Below are positions 48,619-59,940 of a stretch of 64,000 nucleotides of DNA, one piece after another. Source of the DNA: Epiperipatus broadwayi (Eukaryota > Onychophora > Udeonychophora > Euonychophora > Peripatidae); contig JAQFVV010012418.1 in NCBI GenBank assembly GCA_028023455.1, positions 6,755,244 to 6,819,243 on the forward strand, given 5' to 3'. The notes beneath the pieces were generated by a model. That model ran no database searches and had not been told where the DNA came from. It saw only the letters and a list, made by a program, of their open reading frames with translations. Numbering within the stretch: the first letter of the stretch is position 1; each line of letters begins with the position of its first letter. Position numbers and translations under genes: made by a program.

Positions 48619-51106
48619 TTGGAAAGAAATTGCAGTAAATTATATTTTTTTAACAATCATCTGAATCAACAAAGCAATTCTTTGTTGAATTCAGTAAACT
48701 TACTAAAGAAATCACATAACCAAAAAACATTGGATGATCCTCAGATTAAAACGTGCTTCACAAAATCACAATATATATTCTTGCAAAAGAAAAATTATTA
48801 CAAAAACAATCTGGATCACTTTATGACCTTATAAAAAAATCTAAATCTTCAAATGAAGAGGATTCATGCAACGAACATGGTTGCTGAAGATGAAGATTTG
48901 GAAAAAGAAAAACAAACTCAAGTTTTAATGTAGATCAGACCAAAGAAAATTCCGATGAAGAACAGTCAAATAAAAATTTCAATGAAGAATAGCCAAAATA
49001 AAGATTTCAATGAAGAACAACACAATTGATGAACTGGAAGATCCAGAAAATTGTCCTAAAATTACAGATAAATGTGAACATATTCAAAAGGAAAACATAT
49101 TCTATCCCCAAAATTCTGAAGGAAGAAAGTTTAGTATTCATATTCAAAAAATAGTATTTTCTTGTAAATTAATTTGTCCAACAAATCACAAAGACATTGC
49201 CATCAAATTTTGTATCACATGGTTATAATCAATGGAGAAATTTATCTCATACACTTCACATACATTAAAAAGTTTTGTTCACACAACACATGAAAATGTA
49301 GTATGATTTAAAAACCTGAGTGGCAGACAATAAAAACATTGATGCAGAAAATCAAAAACTTGGGAAATATGAGAAAAAACATTGGTCAAATCTATATGTA
49401 AGAACCACTAAAATAATAAAATATCTTGCTTCACAATATTTCCTCTACATGGTACTTCAAATAAACTATATGAAAAAAATGATGATTTTCTTTGAAATTA
49501 ATTGTTTACTAAATTTGATTCAGTTGTAAAGATTCACATAAATAGAACACTGCAATCCAAATATAAGAGCAATTACTTGAGCAAAGACATACAAAATGAA
49601 ATTATTCTATTTCTGAGTAATGCTATCACAGATAAAATTTTGTCATCTATTAGATTGGCTAAGTATTTTTCTATTACATTCGATTGTAGTCCAGACAGAA
49701 ATCACATTGAACAAATGGTAGTTATCATTAAATATGTTTTCTATAATGAAAAAGTATCTATTGAAGAGCATTTCTGGGGATTGAGAATTCCACATGTGAA
49801 AATTTATATAATGTAATAATTAACAAACTGCAAAATTGGAATTTAGATATACAAAATATAAGAGGCCAAGAATATGACAATGGGGCTAATAAAAAAAAGA
49901 AAAGTGGTCTGCAAAAATTAATTTTTTAATCAAAATCCCAAACTTTTTTCGTACTACACACAGCTTATAGACTAAATTTAGTAGTTAATGTTGCTGCAAA
50001 AGTAAATTCAGAAACCAAAAGCCTTTTTGGAACCATGCAAACAATTTATAATTTTTTGTGCTATCTATTAAGCATTGGGATAGCTTAAAAAACACATTAT
50101 CTCATTAACATGGATACTAGAAGGGAAAATCATGTAAATAACCATCAAACATCAAGCAGGAGAAATGTATGATGTTTTTTTTGAAATATTACTGATGACA
50201 ATTTTGATCAAAAAAGTAAACACGAAGCTCAGATATTATATACAAAATTAAAAGATTATCAGTTTCTAGGTTCTCTTGTTTTATGGTATAATGTATTACA
50301 TTTTCTAAATCCTGTTAGTCAAATGTTGCAAAATCCTCAAACAAATATTTCACATGCTTTGATAACCATTAAAAATCTAAAATAATTTTTTAGTAATTAC
50401 CATATAAATGTTTGTTTCAATTCCTTACTTCAAACAGCTAAAAATCTATCTGAAGATTTAAAAGGAAAGCCACACTTCAAAAGTAATACTGTAGTGAGAA
50501 ACAAAATAAAATTTATTGTTATGAACATCGAGATGAAGGAACCCAAACATATGAAAATAAATTCAAATAAATTTCTTTTTCAAAATTTTGGATATTACAA
50601 TTGCATCTCTTGATGAGAGATTTATGCAAATGGAAACCCACAACAAACAGAAATTTTGTCAACTATAAATAAACTTGTTGATGATGATTTAGAAAACCTT
50701 AAAAAAGAATATTTCAATCTACAAATTCATTTGAGTGACAGTGATACTAATTAAGGACATAAATGGAGAGAAATTGTATGAAGAATTATGTCTATTTAAA
50801 AATTTATTTTAAAGTGAATTATCTCAATTTAAAAATCCAATTGATATTCTAAGTTACATTCATGAAAATGATTTGCCCTCCCAAATTTGAGCATATCAAT
50901 AAGAATTTTATTAACTCTTCCTACAAGTGTAGCTGGTGAAAAGAGATTACTTTTGAAGTTAAAAATCATAAAAAATTAATTACATTCATCAAAGACACTA
51001 GATTTGTAGGTGAATTTGTCAATGATAGCTACAGAGAATGACATATGCAATGCTCTAAATGTTGATGATATTGTATCTAAACTCAGTTCCGTAAAATCTT
51101 AGAAAG
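48619..51106 (+). pseudogene. ZMYM1-like hAT transposase gene, dead
   Basis: Segments in order: FYPQNSEGRKFS (about 49107), the TTF-zinc-finger-like CKL region, KLGKYEKKHWSN...KIIKYLASQ (49350-49440), then the best part at 49502-49816 with SKDIQNEIILFLSNAI and FSITFDCSPDRNHIEQMVVI, typical of DUF4371-type hAT transposases. A relic of the GQEYDNGAN motif follows at 49864-49895, and LHTAYRLNLVVNVAAK near 49960. The dimerisation domain is recognisable but full of stops at 50830-51106. At least a dozen stops and frameshifts are present. The 48619-48834 frame may be its N-terminal region but carries no diagnostic motif. Confidence 0.8.
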
Positions 51107-51171
51107 TAAATTTATAAATTGTATATATTATCTGTAATAAAACATGAAAATGTAAATAAAATCATTTAGAA

Positions 51172-51200
51172 TCTCTTTTTTTTTTTGGGGGGGGGGGGCG
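51172..51200. repeat. T-run followed by G-run
   Basis: About 13 T directly followed by 12 G, then CGAATTACCG, just downstream of the dead hAT gene. It may belong to that element's 3' end. Isolated G-runs of similar length occur at 6857 and 25531. Confidence 0.7.
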
Positions 51201-51790
51201 AATTACCGTTTTGCATAAGGATGCTGATGACTCTTTCCCCAGTCCTGTGCTTTCATATCTTTTGAAATAATTTGTCAAAGCATCACATATTTTTCCTTCA
51301 ATATATCATTAGGAATAATAATTCACACTATTTTCTCTACCCCTGAGCTATTATATTTTGAGTAGTCAATGAAAACATAATGTTTCTAGAAGTATGGGTT
51401 AAAATCTGATGATTTTCACTTAAGAAAACTAGTTTCTTAAAACTAATCTCCAAATTTTAAATATAGTATTAATAATCTAGAATTTATTGATTAATCAACC
51501 TTACAATAGGTGGCTCTGAAGTAGAGCAGCAGAATGAATTAGTATGTTTAATGTAATAGTGAATATAGTAGTAGTTTTTAGTTTATGTTATTATATTATG
51601 CTGTTTTATAAGGGCAGTAAAATGGGATAATCTTTCATTTTAGTAGTCAAATATCACTTGAATTTCAGGCAAAATAATCTTTCAATTATATATTTTACTT
51701 AGCAACACTTTTAATTAAAGCAAAATTTGTTTTTATCAATAAAAATAATTAATTTTAAAGATAATTGCTTATTTTTACAAGACAACTTAC
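51201..51790. other. Intron sequence downstream of the hAT relic
   Basis: Slightly less AT-rich at first (CCCCAGTCCTGTGC near 51238), possibly the hAT element's end. No feature recognised otherwise. Confidence 0.45.
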
Positions 51791-51866
51791 TTGGTCGCAA
51801 CTTTAACTTCACTCTTTGGGGTTTAATTTGTACACTTGTTCCATTAACAGGTCCTATGTCATCATT
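51791..51866 (-). CDS. Integrin beta subunit, exon encoding the start of the hybrid domain
   Basis: Read on the minus strand, this segment follows a T-rich tract ending in AAG and stops at a GTAAGT donor. It encodes NDDIGPVNGTSVQIKPQRVK and then LKLRP. This matches the first hybrid-domain strands of integrin beta chains, whose typical pattern is an IxPQxxxLxLRPG segment just before the beta-I domain. An N-G-T glycosylation sequon is present. The exon ends after one base of a codon (A), and the next exon begins with AA, restoring a Lys codon in frame. It is the most upstream exon I could recognise; the PSI-domain and signal-peptide exons were not found between here and the right end. Integrin beta pairs with an alpha chain at the plasma membrane and binds extracellular matrix. 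The donor and frame are convincing; the acceptor is the best local fit. Confidence 0.85.
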
Positions 51867-51904
51867 CTTAAAGAAAAAAAAGCATTTTAAAAATGATTTA
51901 CTTT

Positions 51905-52320
51905 TTAAAGGTGCATATGCAAAATGTTAAAAGCCTTTCTTGTTCTAATTATGGAGTTACTGAGTGCTTAATAAATAATCAGAATGTTACAATAGTTACT
52001 ATATTTCCATTAAAAAAAGATCTTAAATATTAACTTGTTAAATTGCAAGATTTCGCTAAATTAATTTGTGAAAGGAAATAGTGGATTAAATGTGAAGTAA
52101 GTAACATCTTCATGCTCTCAAATCTAAATGTTTCAGATTAACCTATATAAATAAGAATTTAGGTTAAAGATAAGATGCCCATTCTTATCTTTATATCATC
52201 CCTATTTTGTGTTGAAGTTTGATAATTCCTTCTATAATCAAAAACTACATCATTGGCTATTATACAAACAGTTAAGGTGCATGCAAAAAAGATTAAAAGC
52301 CTTTCTCTTTCTAAAGTAAA
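51905..52320. repeat. Local direct repeat beside an integrin exon
   Basis: AAGGTGCATATGCAAAATGT with TTAAAAGCCTTTCTTGTTCT (51909-51950) recurs as AAGGTGCATGCAAAAAAGAT with TAAAAGCCTTTCTCTTTCT (52275-52315), about 365 bases apart. Confidence 0.65.
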
Positions 52321-52344
52321 GAAATGTAAATAAGTTTGTAACAT

Positions 52345-55300
52345 TATTAATTAAAATATTTAATCAATTATTTTAATAAATATTTCATTTCAGTAAAATG
52401 AAAATTTTTCAAAAAAATTATAATTTAATGAATTAATTTACAATTTATCATTAATTTTATTAGTAATAATGCTTTTAGATTATAATTCTTAATTATACAA
52501 ATGTAAAATTATCCATATATTCAAATATGATGACAAATCAATATATTTTTCAGCTTGCTGGAAAATTGAGCAAAAGAAATGCAGTTATAAAATGACAAAC
52601 TTAAGTTAAAAGATTCAGGATCGAAGTTCAATCTCTCAAATAACTAAAAAATTTATTATTTTACTTTACTTGTTTTCGATGATAAGAAATGACTGAGAAT
52701 AGAATACCATAGACATGTTCTACATCAGCATAAGATTTGATGTTGACTGAAAAGTAATGTCAACGTATCATCTATGATAACTATTTTTTTACTATTTTTG
52801 TTTCTATAATTATCATTTTTATATTTATTTACCTTATGTAAATGATTTTTTTAAAAAAAATTTCTGGATAATTATAATATTCAAATAAATGTTCTGGGCA
52901 TTCATACAGAAAAGATATCTTTTATAATTTAAACTTAGCTTTTATTAATCCTTAGCATGCTTTTGATATGTAAAATGTCATAATCATAGCTTTATTATTT
53001 TTTTAGTGTTCTAAGCTTTTAAATACACTTGATAATTATTTAACAACATTAGTTTTATTTGATATTCAAAAATATTTAAATATTTAAATCCGTTTACCTA
53101 AAATATTTATTTGAATATTATTTATCTTATGGAAAACAGAATATAAATGATAATATAGTTATAAAACCAAGAGAGTAATAGAAAAAATAGATTAGGATGA
53201 GAATAGGATTTAAAATAAAGAATCTATTTAGTAATGAATGTTTATTAGTTTTTTAAAGATGAAATACAATGATGTTTATTAATTGTGGTTAGTGTTTAAA
53301 TATCTTTCAATTGAACCATTGATATGTGGCTTATTTTTTATAAGTGGGCATAATGGTAATAGAAAGATTTTAGCTGATTAATTTATGATTTAGGCTAAAA
53401 TCAATTTATTTTTTCATTAAATTTATAATCAGATAGTAAAGCTGTTCATCTACTTTCATGTACTGACTGTTTTGTAGAAGTCGGTTGTTAATTAGAAATG
53501 AAAAACAAAAAATATTTTGCATATTTTATTGAAATGATATTTACACCAAATTTTGTTCTAAAAATGAGCTGATTTTTTTTTTGTAATCTAAGATTTTTAT
53601 TTATAGAACATTCATTTAAATTATATGTTTAGGAATTATGTGCAAATTAAAATATTAAAACAAACAAACAAAAAAGATTTGTTTTTAGAAAAACAATACT
53701 GTCAGAATATTTTTAATAAAATCATGGACATAGCATTTTGTGACACTCTTCATGATGTTTCATTCCCAACCCTTATTCACTTTTCTATATATTACAATAT
53801 TTTTAAGCTTTTTAAGCTTGAAAAGTTAAAAAACAAAAAATATTAATTAATTGTAAAACTGTAAGACATTTATTATTATTATTATATAACATGAATTTCA
53901 ATTGTAGTAATTATGTAGTAACTTGTTACATGAAATGAAAGGACAACAATCTTCTCATGGTTCACCCTGCAAGAAGCAATTTTTTTTTACATGTAAATCC
54001 AATATTTCCACTTAAAAAATGATTTTATCATTAAAAAAACTCTCATTTAAAGTAGCTCATTATCTATATGCTAAATAAAAAAAATCTCATTGGTTAATCT
54101 GATAATTGAGAAACATAGGTCTGTGGTTTAACCCTAAATGAAAATGGTGAAAAAAGAAGAGAACAATTCTAATTTAACTCAATAGAGATAGAATTGATGC
54201 AACAATATACATGAGATTTGGCCCAATTATAGAGGGCTCAAACCTATGTAAATCTTAAAATCATATTTACATATTGATTCACTTAAAAGAAAAACTTTTA
54301 AAACTCTGAGATTGTAATTATTTAACTTTACACACTTTTCATATCCTAATGAAATACTCCAAAATCATTGGTCAATAGGACTATTATTAATGGACTTAAT
54401 TGCTAGTGACAAGACTCAGATTTACAAATGAATGACCGACTACAATAGCTTTAAGATTTTCTTATATTATTGGTTCTCAAAAACATAGCAATACATATTC
54501 TTATAAGACATTTTTAATTGACTTTATATCTTAAAAATATTTGATTTTTAAAAACAAATGTATATGAAAGAAGGATATAATCTAATACAATATCATTATT
54601 ACTATAAAATATTAATAAAATCCATAAATTAATAATAAATACATAAATAAATAACTGAAAAAAAAAGTTTAACTATGAAAGTCATTATCATATATATGGG
54701 ATAGATTCCATGGGCCAAAAAAAAAAAATTGTATAATAAAAATTCATCATAAATTAGTTAAAATACCAATATCAGAACTACTTATAATATAAATAGAAGT
54801 TCTGAAGATGATTGCTGGAGCAATCAAAACCATCAATAGTAGGTTGTAAAAAGTATTGTAAAAGTAATAAAGACCATAAATGATATTAATATTATATGGA
54901 TTTGGCAATGCAATAAGAAAGATAAAGATACAAAATATCTGTAGAATAATACAAATGTCATTTGTTTTGCACTCATTCATAATTAAAAATTCCATATTCT
55001 TTTAACAATTTTTAAATAAATATTTATACTAAAAAAATAAGATTAACTATTGATAAAAGCTTTAGGTTAGAATTCTTTATTGAATACAAGATATCATGAA
55101 AAAAATCAATTATTTTTATCAAAATCATATTTTGTGTGTATTAGTAGATAATATAACTAAAATTACAAACTGCATAGTTTATTTAGACCAACTTTATTTC
55201 TGAAATAGAAGACTTATATATGCTGAATAACTCAAATATCTTATCAGACGATTATAAATAAATTCACAAATAAAGAAAATGTTTTACTATACATAAAAAT

Positions 55301-56820
55301 TCCCAAAATTATCTAAGAATAATCTAATACATCCCTGTTTGTAAAATAAGTGAAGTTGGAGGACTAACTGGTTAATATATGACTATTTAGACAAATAAAA
55401 TGATAAAATATTAAAAAGGATTTTAGAGCAAAAGAGATTATGTATCCATAATAATTTCTATCAAGATTTAGACTGAAGTTAAATTCATTATAATAAATAA
55501 AATATGATTTGTGTTAATCATTGGTCAAATACAAAAAGTCGTGCAATCGTAATATCCAATTATACATAAATATGATTAGAAAGAGTGCAACTATTACTTT
55601 GCCTTTGCCTTCAAGGAAAATTTGCAACAGAAAATATATAAAATTCTGTGACTAGAGAACAATACACATCTAGGAAAGTGATCAAACAAAAAGTTCAATA
55701 ATCGACAAAATATAATATTAATTCATTATCTCCATAATATAATATATTTTCTATAAAATGATCAGAGTCTATATAATAATTAAAAAACAACTCAAAAAAT
55801 TTAAAAACTGTATTAAAAATAAGTGAGTGGTATAACGTTATACTTTACTGCTTTATAATGTTTTATACAATTTATATTATACCATGTCTGTGAGGTACCC
55901 AAATCTTAAAACTTACTTTATTAGGAATAAATATGGACCTTAAATATACATTACACCATGGCTGAGAGATACCCAGATCACTTCATTACAAATAAACATG
56001 GACATCAAATATGCATGATAAATTGGGATCATTTTGAATTGTAACATATTTATATATTATAAAAGGATTTAGATTTAATCAAATCAAAGGCTTTAAATAA
56101 ATATTTTTAGAAGTCTGAAAAAAATCAGCCATTTCTTCAGTGTATTTCTAAATATTTACAGTAATCTCTGTGATTATATGATATCAAAACCATGCACAAT
56201 GGAGAATAGACTCTTTAAATATTTTTTATTGTTGCATATAAAACAAATAGTTGAATCAAATTGCAATATTAAGTATGATAAAAAGAATTTAATGATTTGA
56301 TCACTAAAATAAATAATTCTGTCAATGGTTGCATAGAATTTTGTATAGAATGAACCAAACAAGTCATCATGAATATATCCATAGAAGTGCCACCAGTAAT
56401 AATTGGAGTCATTTTATGCATACATCTTTATGATCCATATTTTTCCACAATCACATAAAAGCATTTCAACACACATTAGTCATTATAAATAACCCATTGA
56501 TTTAAATTTTCATTGTTTAAGCATTGGAATCTGTTGATGAGAATTCAGTAATATCTAGAAAGATTAATTCAGTTGACTTATTGTTGGATCTGAAAAAATA
56601 AATTTACATTGGGTCACATCATTTTTTAAATCATAATTCTTTAGTTGTTCAATATTTAAAAATCAGCAAGGAATTCTTGATCTAAACTATATCTTGAATT
56701 AATGGTTAATATGATCAATATAACAGATTTTCAAAATTTTTTGTGATGCAATATGCCACATGAGAAAAATAAAAAATTGATGCACCAGTAATATTTCTTA
56801 ATATTTATCTATGTATCCAA
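52345..56820. other. Intron or upstream sequence of the integrin gene, unassigned
   Basis: AT-rich. The PSI-domain exon of the integrin (a cysteine-rich C-x2-C...C-x-W-C pattern) was sought on the minus strand and not found. Near 52615-52660 AGGATCGAAGTTCAATCTC is a weak SINE B-box. Frames at 53625, 54747 and 56174 look random. Confidence 0.5.
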
Positions 56821-57222
56821 AGCCTGACATGATCACCATTCTTTATGGTTACACAAGCTGTTAACACAGAGATAAAAACTCTCCATACAGTAGCATGACT
56901 TGGTAAAAGCCAGAATAATCAATGGATGCAGAAAGTTTTTGTGCATAAAATCTCTATCTAGTGCCCATTGAGCTTTAGATCTGAGAGTTTTATAGTTAAC
57001 TAAAAAAGTAAAATATGGCTGCTGAAGGGTTGCATTAAATCCTAAGATCTAGGTGCAGTGGTTTCAGATCCAAAGCTTCTCACTGATGAAAGTCACAAGT
57101 TAGAAACTAGTCTGGGGATATTGGATGAGTAGGTGTTAGATAGGGATTTTATGCATAAACCTTTCTCCATTCATGCTTTCTTGAGTGATGCTACTATATA
57201 GATAGTTTTTGCCTCTGTGTCA
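56820..57222 (+). mobile_element. Hammerhead-bearing retroposon, plus orientation
   Basis: The 5' module CTGACATGATCACCATTC and ACACAAGCTGTTAACACAG precede an arm (AAAAACTCTCCATACAGTAG, then AATCAATGGATGC) complementary to the 3' arm (CTACTATATAGATAGTTTTT, 57192-57211). The left arm also contains the complement of the hammerhead 3' flank (TGCATAAAATCTCTATCTAG), so the element is close to a long palindrome. The middle shares GCTGAAGGGTTGCATTAAAT and AAGATCTAGGTGCAGTG with the copies at 23.6 and 27 kb. Confidence 0.75.
57076..57133 (+). ncRNA. Candidate hammerhead ribozyme, ACUAGU helix III type
   Basis: Order on the plus strand: CUUCUCA, CUGAUGA (57083-57089), AAGUCACAAGUUA, GAAA (57103-57106), CUAGUC with GUC at 57110-57112, UGGGGAUAUUGGAUGAGUAG. 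All invariant core positions are present. Helix I pairs CUCA with UGGG (one G-U). Stem II is weaker than in the 23.7-kb copy (only A-U and G-U pairs), so this copy may be slow or inactive. Predicted cleavage after 57112. Confidence 0.65.
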
Positions 57223-58274
57223 GCCGAGACTTCAGTGTGATTACTTTTTATTTTCATATTTTTATTAAAGTAATTTTTTATGTCTAAAAAAAATATCTAT
57301 TGTGAAATCAAGTCAATGTCATCATTATCAATAAATTTTCTATATGCTATTACTGGAAGATGGCTGACTAATATATTAAATAGAAAATAAAAAAAGTGAA
57401 TTCTATGAAAACTATTTTATACAATTTTGTGTTTGCTATGATTATTATTTAAAAATATCTTTTTTTTTTTAATTGGAGAATATTTGGTAAGTAAATTTTA
57501 CAAAAGACCAGTTCTTTAAACAAAGTTATAAACTGACATTACATCAATAAAAGTAGTATCATCTTTTTCTTATTTTGAAAATTCTGTAGCTTGCTTGCAT
57601 TAGTTTCTTTCTAGTATCAATTAAGCTGTTACAACCAAGTTGCTTTCAACTAGTGAACTAATTCTTATTAAGACCACTTTTTTAAGCAATGTTTAATAAT
57701 AATATTGATAGACAACTTTTTAAATCATTGTTAGGATTATTAGATTTTAAGTTTTTTAGTTTTACTTTCTTGAAAATTTTTGTAATAGTTTGAATATAAT
57801 AAAATATTGTATTTGCATTGTGTTAAGTACATATAAAATTGGTATTTTAAATTTATTAAAAATTCTTGAAGTACATTATTTACTCCAAAGTCTTTTCTGG
57901 TTTAAAACAGTCAGTAACAATTTCAAATTCATTAATATTTACTGAATTATTAGGCTTAAGTTAATAGAAGATTGTGAAATAAAAATGTGTAGTTCTGCTA
58001 TAATAGTATTTTTTGTTTCTGAACATGTAAAACTGAAAATTTTGATGGTGATAACAATAGTAGTTCTTTTAGAGTTGATTTTATATCTATCAAGCTGGTT
58101 TAGAAGAGATCAGACTTTTTGACTGGATTTTATATGTTTTGTTTATCAGGGATTTCCTTCAGGTATTTTCCCTTGTGTCATCATATATTTTATTTATAAA
58201 ATTTATTAGTAATTTCTGGATTTTTTAAAGAAATATTGATTATAAAAAATGTGTCTGGATTTGTTTAAATCTGG
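57223..58274. other. Unassigned AT-rich sequence
   Basis: No confident coding match. It may include decayed N-terminal parts of the Penelope-like relic that follows at 59.5 kb, but no motif supports this. Confidence 0.4.
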
Positions 58275-58820
58275 AGTAAGGATAATAATTTAAATAAGTA
58301 GCTCTATCACAATTTTTTTTTATTTTCCAAAACATTCACAATACCATCAATATTAATTTTATTTTCCCTATCAGCATCACAATTTAAAATTGTATACTTT
58401 CCATTATTTAATTCTAAAAAAACTTTTATTTTTATAAGGATTATTATCTGACAATAAAATCAACCATCTTTATCTTCTTTTAATAGGATAGTATCAGAAG
58501 ATCTACTTTCTTTGAGGCAAAATCTCTCTCAAGAGGAAAATATTTGTTTTTGCCCCAAAGCCAATAGATCTTAAAATAGACTGAAAGCCAATTATATTAT
58601 CTTATTAAAAGAAGATAAGATTGGCTGATTTGCAGTATTAGATAATCTTTTTAAAAATAAACTTTCTTATATTTTTAAAAATAAACTTTCTTTAGAATTA
58701 AATAATGGAAAGTATACAATTTTAAATTATGATAGCTGAAAAAAAAATCTAAAATTGATATTATGAAAGTTACAGAAAATACTATGATAGAGCTATTTAT
58801 TTAAATTGTAATCCTAATGA
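58275..58820. repeat. Long imperfect inverted repeat, arms of about 270 bp
   Basis: The left arm (58275-58540) and right arm (58550-58820) are inverted copies: ATTTAAATAAGTAGCTCTAT against its complement near 58790, TTGTATACTTTCCATTATTT (58393-58412) against 58698-58720, and ATCTTCTTTTAATAGGATA near 58471 against TATCTTATTAAAAGAAGAT near 58598. The centre is near 58545. No terminal duplication was found. Confidence 0.75.
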
Positions 58821-58966
58821 TTTTGTTGCTTCTAAAGTTTTTTTTTAATCTTAAACCTCATAAAAATAATTTTTCTTTAAAGTGTATTTTTTGATTTTAT
58901 GGGGAGCATTGTTAATAATATGAATTTTTTTCTAAAATTTTTTAAAAATTATATTAATATATATTG

Positions 58967-59469
58967 AGGCTATAATCTTAAGACTATGTGCCTAGATGTG
59001 ACAGTAGGGACCTCTACAAATCTTAACACAAGACTTTAAAAGACAAGAGTGGCCCACTCTTATTTTTAACCTACTTTTTAATTATATAGGTGAATTTAAA
59101 GCATTTTGATTTGAAAGTGTGAAGCTATTAAATACTTTACTGATTAAGCCTACAGTTTCTATACAAGCTAATGTTACATGAAATCTTTCGATTTACAGTG
59201 AGTCAGTGTGAAGCTCTTATAATTAGAAATCTATAATAATTAAAAAGTAGGTTGAAGATAAGAATGGCTGTTCTTGTCTTTTAAAATCATTAATCTTGGT
59301 CAAGCATTGGTAGTTGAGAGGTCAGCGACAGCTGCTTTACAAGCAGTTGTCCTGGGTTAGCGGGTTCGCTTCCCGGCTGATGCTATGACACATGAGAAAA
59401 AAAAACATTAATCTTGTGTTAAGATTTGTAAAGATCCCTACTGTTGCATAATCTTAAGGTTATAGCCTT
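58967..59469. mobile_element. Inverted-repeat MITE, interrupted by a SINE
   Basis: The left arm (58967-59099: AGGCTATAATCTTAAGACTA, CAGTAGGGACCTCTACAAAT, AACCTACTTTTTAATTAT) is matched in reverse by the right arm (59230-59298 continuing at 59417-59469). The arms are about 130 bases. The right arm is split by a 107-bp SINE. No target duplication could be fixed at the outer ends. Confidence 0.8.
59299..59405 (+). repeat. tRNA-derived SINE, 107 bp, with 11-bp target duplication
   Basis: A GC-rich tRNA-like unit: acceptor GCATTGG pairs with CTGATGC, D-stem GTTG with CGAC, and an anticodon arm GCTGC-TTTACAA-GCAGT with anticodon TAC (valine). The B-box GGGTTCGCTTCCC and a poly-A tail follow. The variable region is about 12 bases, longer than in a normal tRNA-Val, and the T-stem has a mismatch. 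The duplication CATTAATCTTG lies at 59288-59298 and 59406-59416, proving retroposition; it is not a tRNA gene in place. Confidence 0.88.
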
Positions 59470-59519
59470 AATATATTACTTACATAATGAGTATGTGCTT
59501 AACAAATTATTAATTACAA

Positions 59520-59940
59520 CTTTAAATAATATTAAGTTTGGTCTATTTTGTATCACTTCTTTTGAAGCAGTTAATAAAATTAATGATTTAATTTTAGAAA
59601 TTAACTGCATTTTTTTTTTATTAAAAGAACTGCATTTTTTAGTTTAGATATTGAAAATATGTGACAATCTGTTGATAAATTAAAACATATTAATGTGATT
59701 CTTTCTGTTTTGGGAAAACATGAATATTTTTCTGTGGATAAAAACAAAATTGTTTATGATTTGCTTTTATTATCAGAGGATTCAATATATTTTATGTGTA
59801 ATAATGTGTTTTATAAAATTACTGGTAGGGTGTTATTGATTGATTTCATTATTTCTTCTTTAACATGCTCTGTTTATACCTATTTTTTTTGTAGAAAATG
59901 GTGTGACAACATCATTTTTCTGTTTCTTTGAAATAATTTG
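59520..59940 (+). pseudogene. Penelope-like reverse transcriptase relic
   Basis: Translations across 59520-59931 give ITSFEAVNKINDLILEIN and then, with stops, FLVLDIENM, SVDKLKHINVILSVLGKHEY, LLLLSEDSIYFMCNNVFYKI and TGRVLLIDFIISSLTC. The order fits the FVSxDVxNMFxxV...L...YFxFNxxxYxQxxGxxMGSxLSP stretch of Penelope-like reverse transcriptases. The catalytic YxDD region is not seen. An ATG at 59444 lies in the MITE arm and is not the start. Confidence 0.6.

Noticed and set aside
52159-52344. Minus-strand frame with a hydrophobic stretch (LLIFFACTLTVCIIA), tempting as the integrin signal-peptide exon
   Set aside because: No usable donor follows, the sequence is part of a local direct repeat with 51.9 kb, and the PSI exon would have to lie between it and the hybrid-domain exon, where there is no room.
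59303-59383. Genuine tRNA-Val gene
   Set aside because: Target duplication, poly-A tail, oversized variable region and T-stem mismatch show a SINE.
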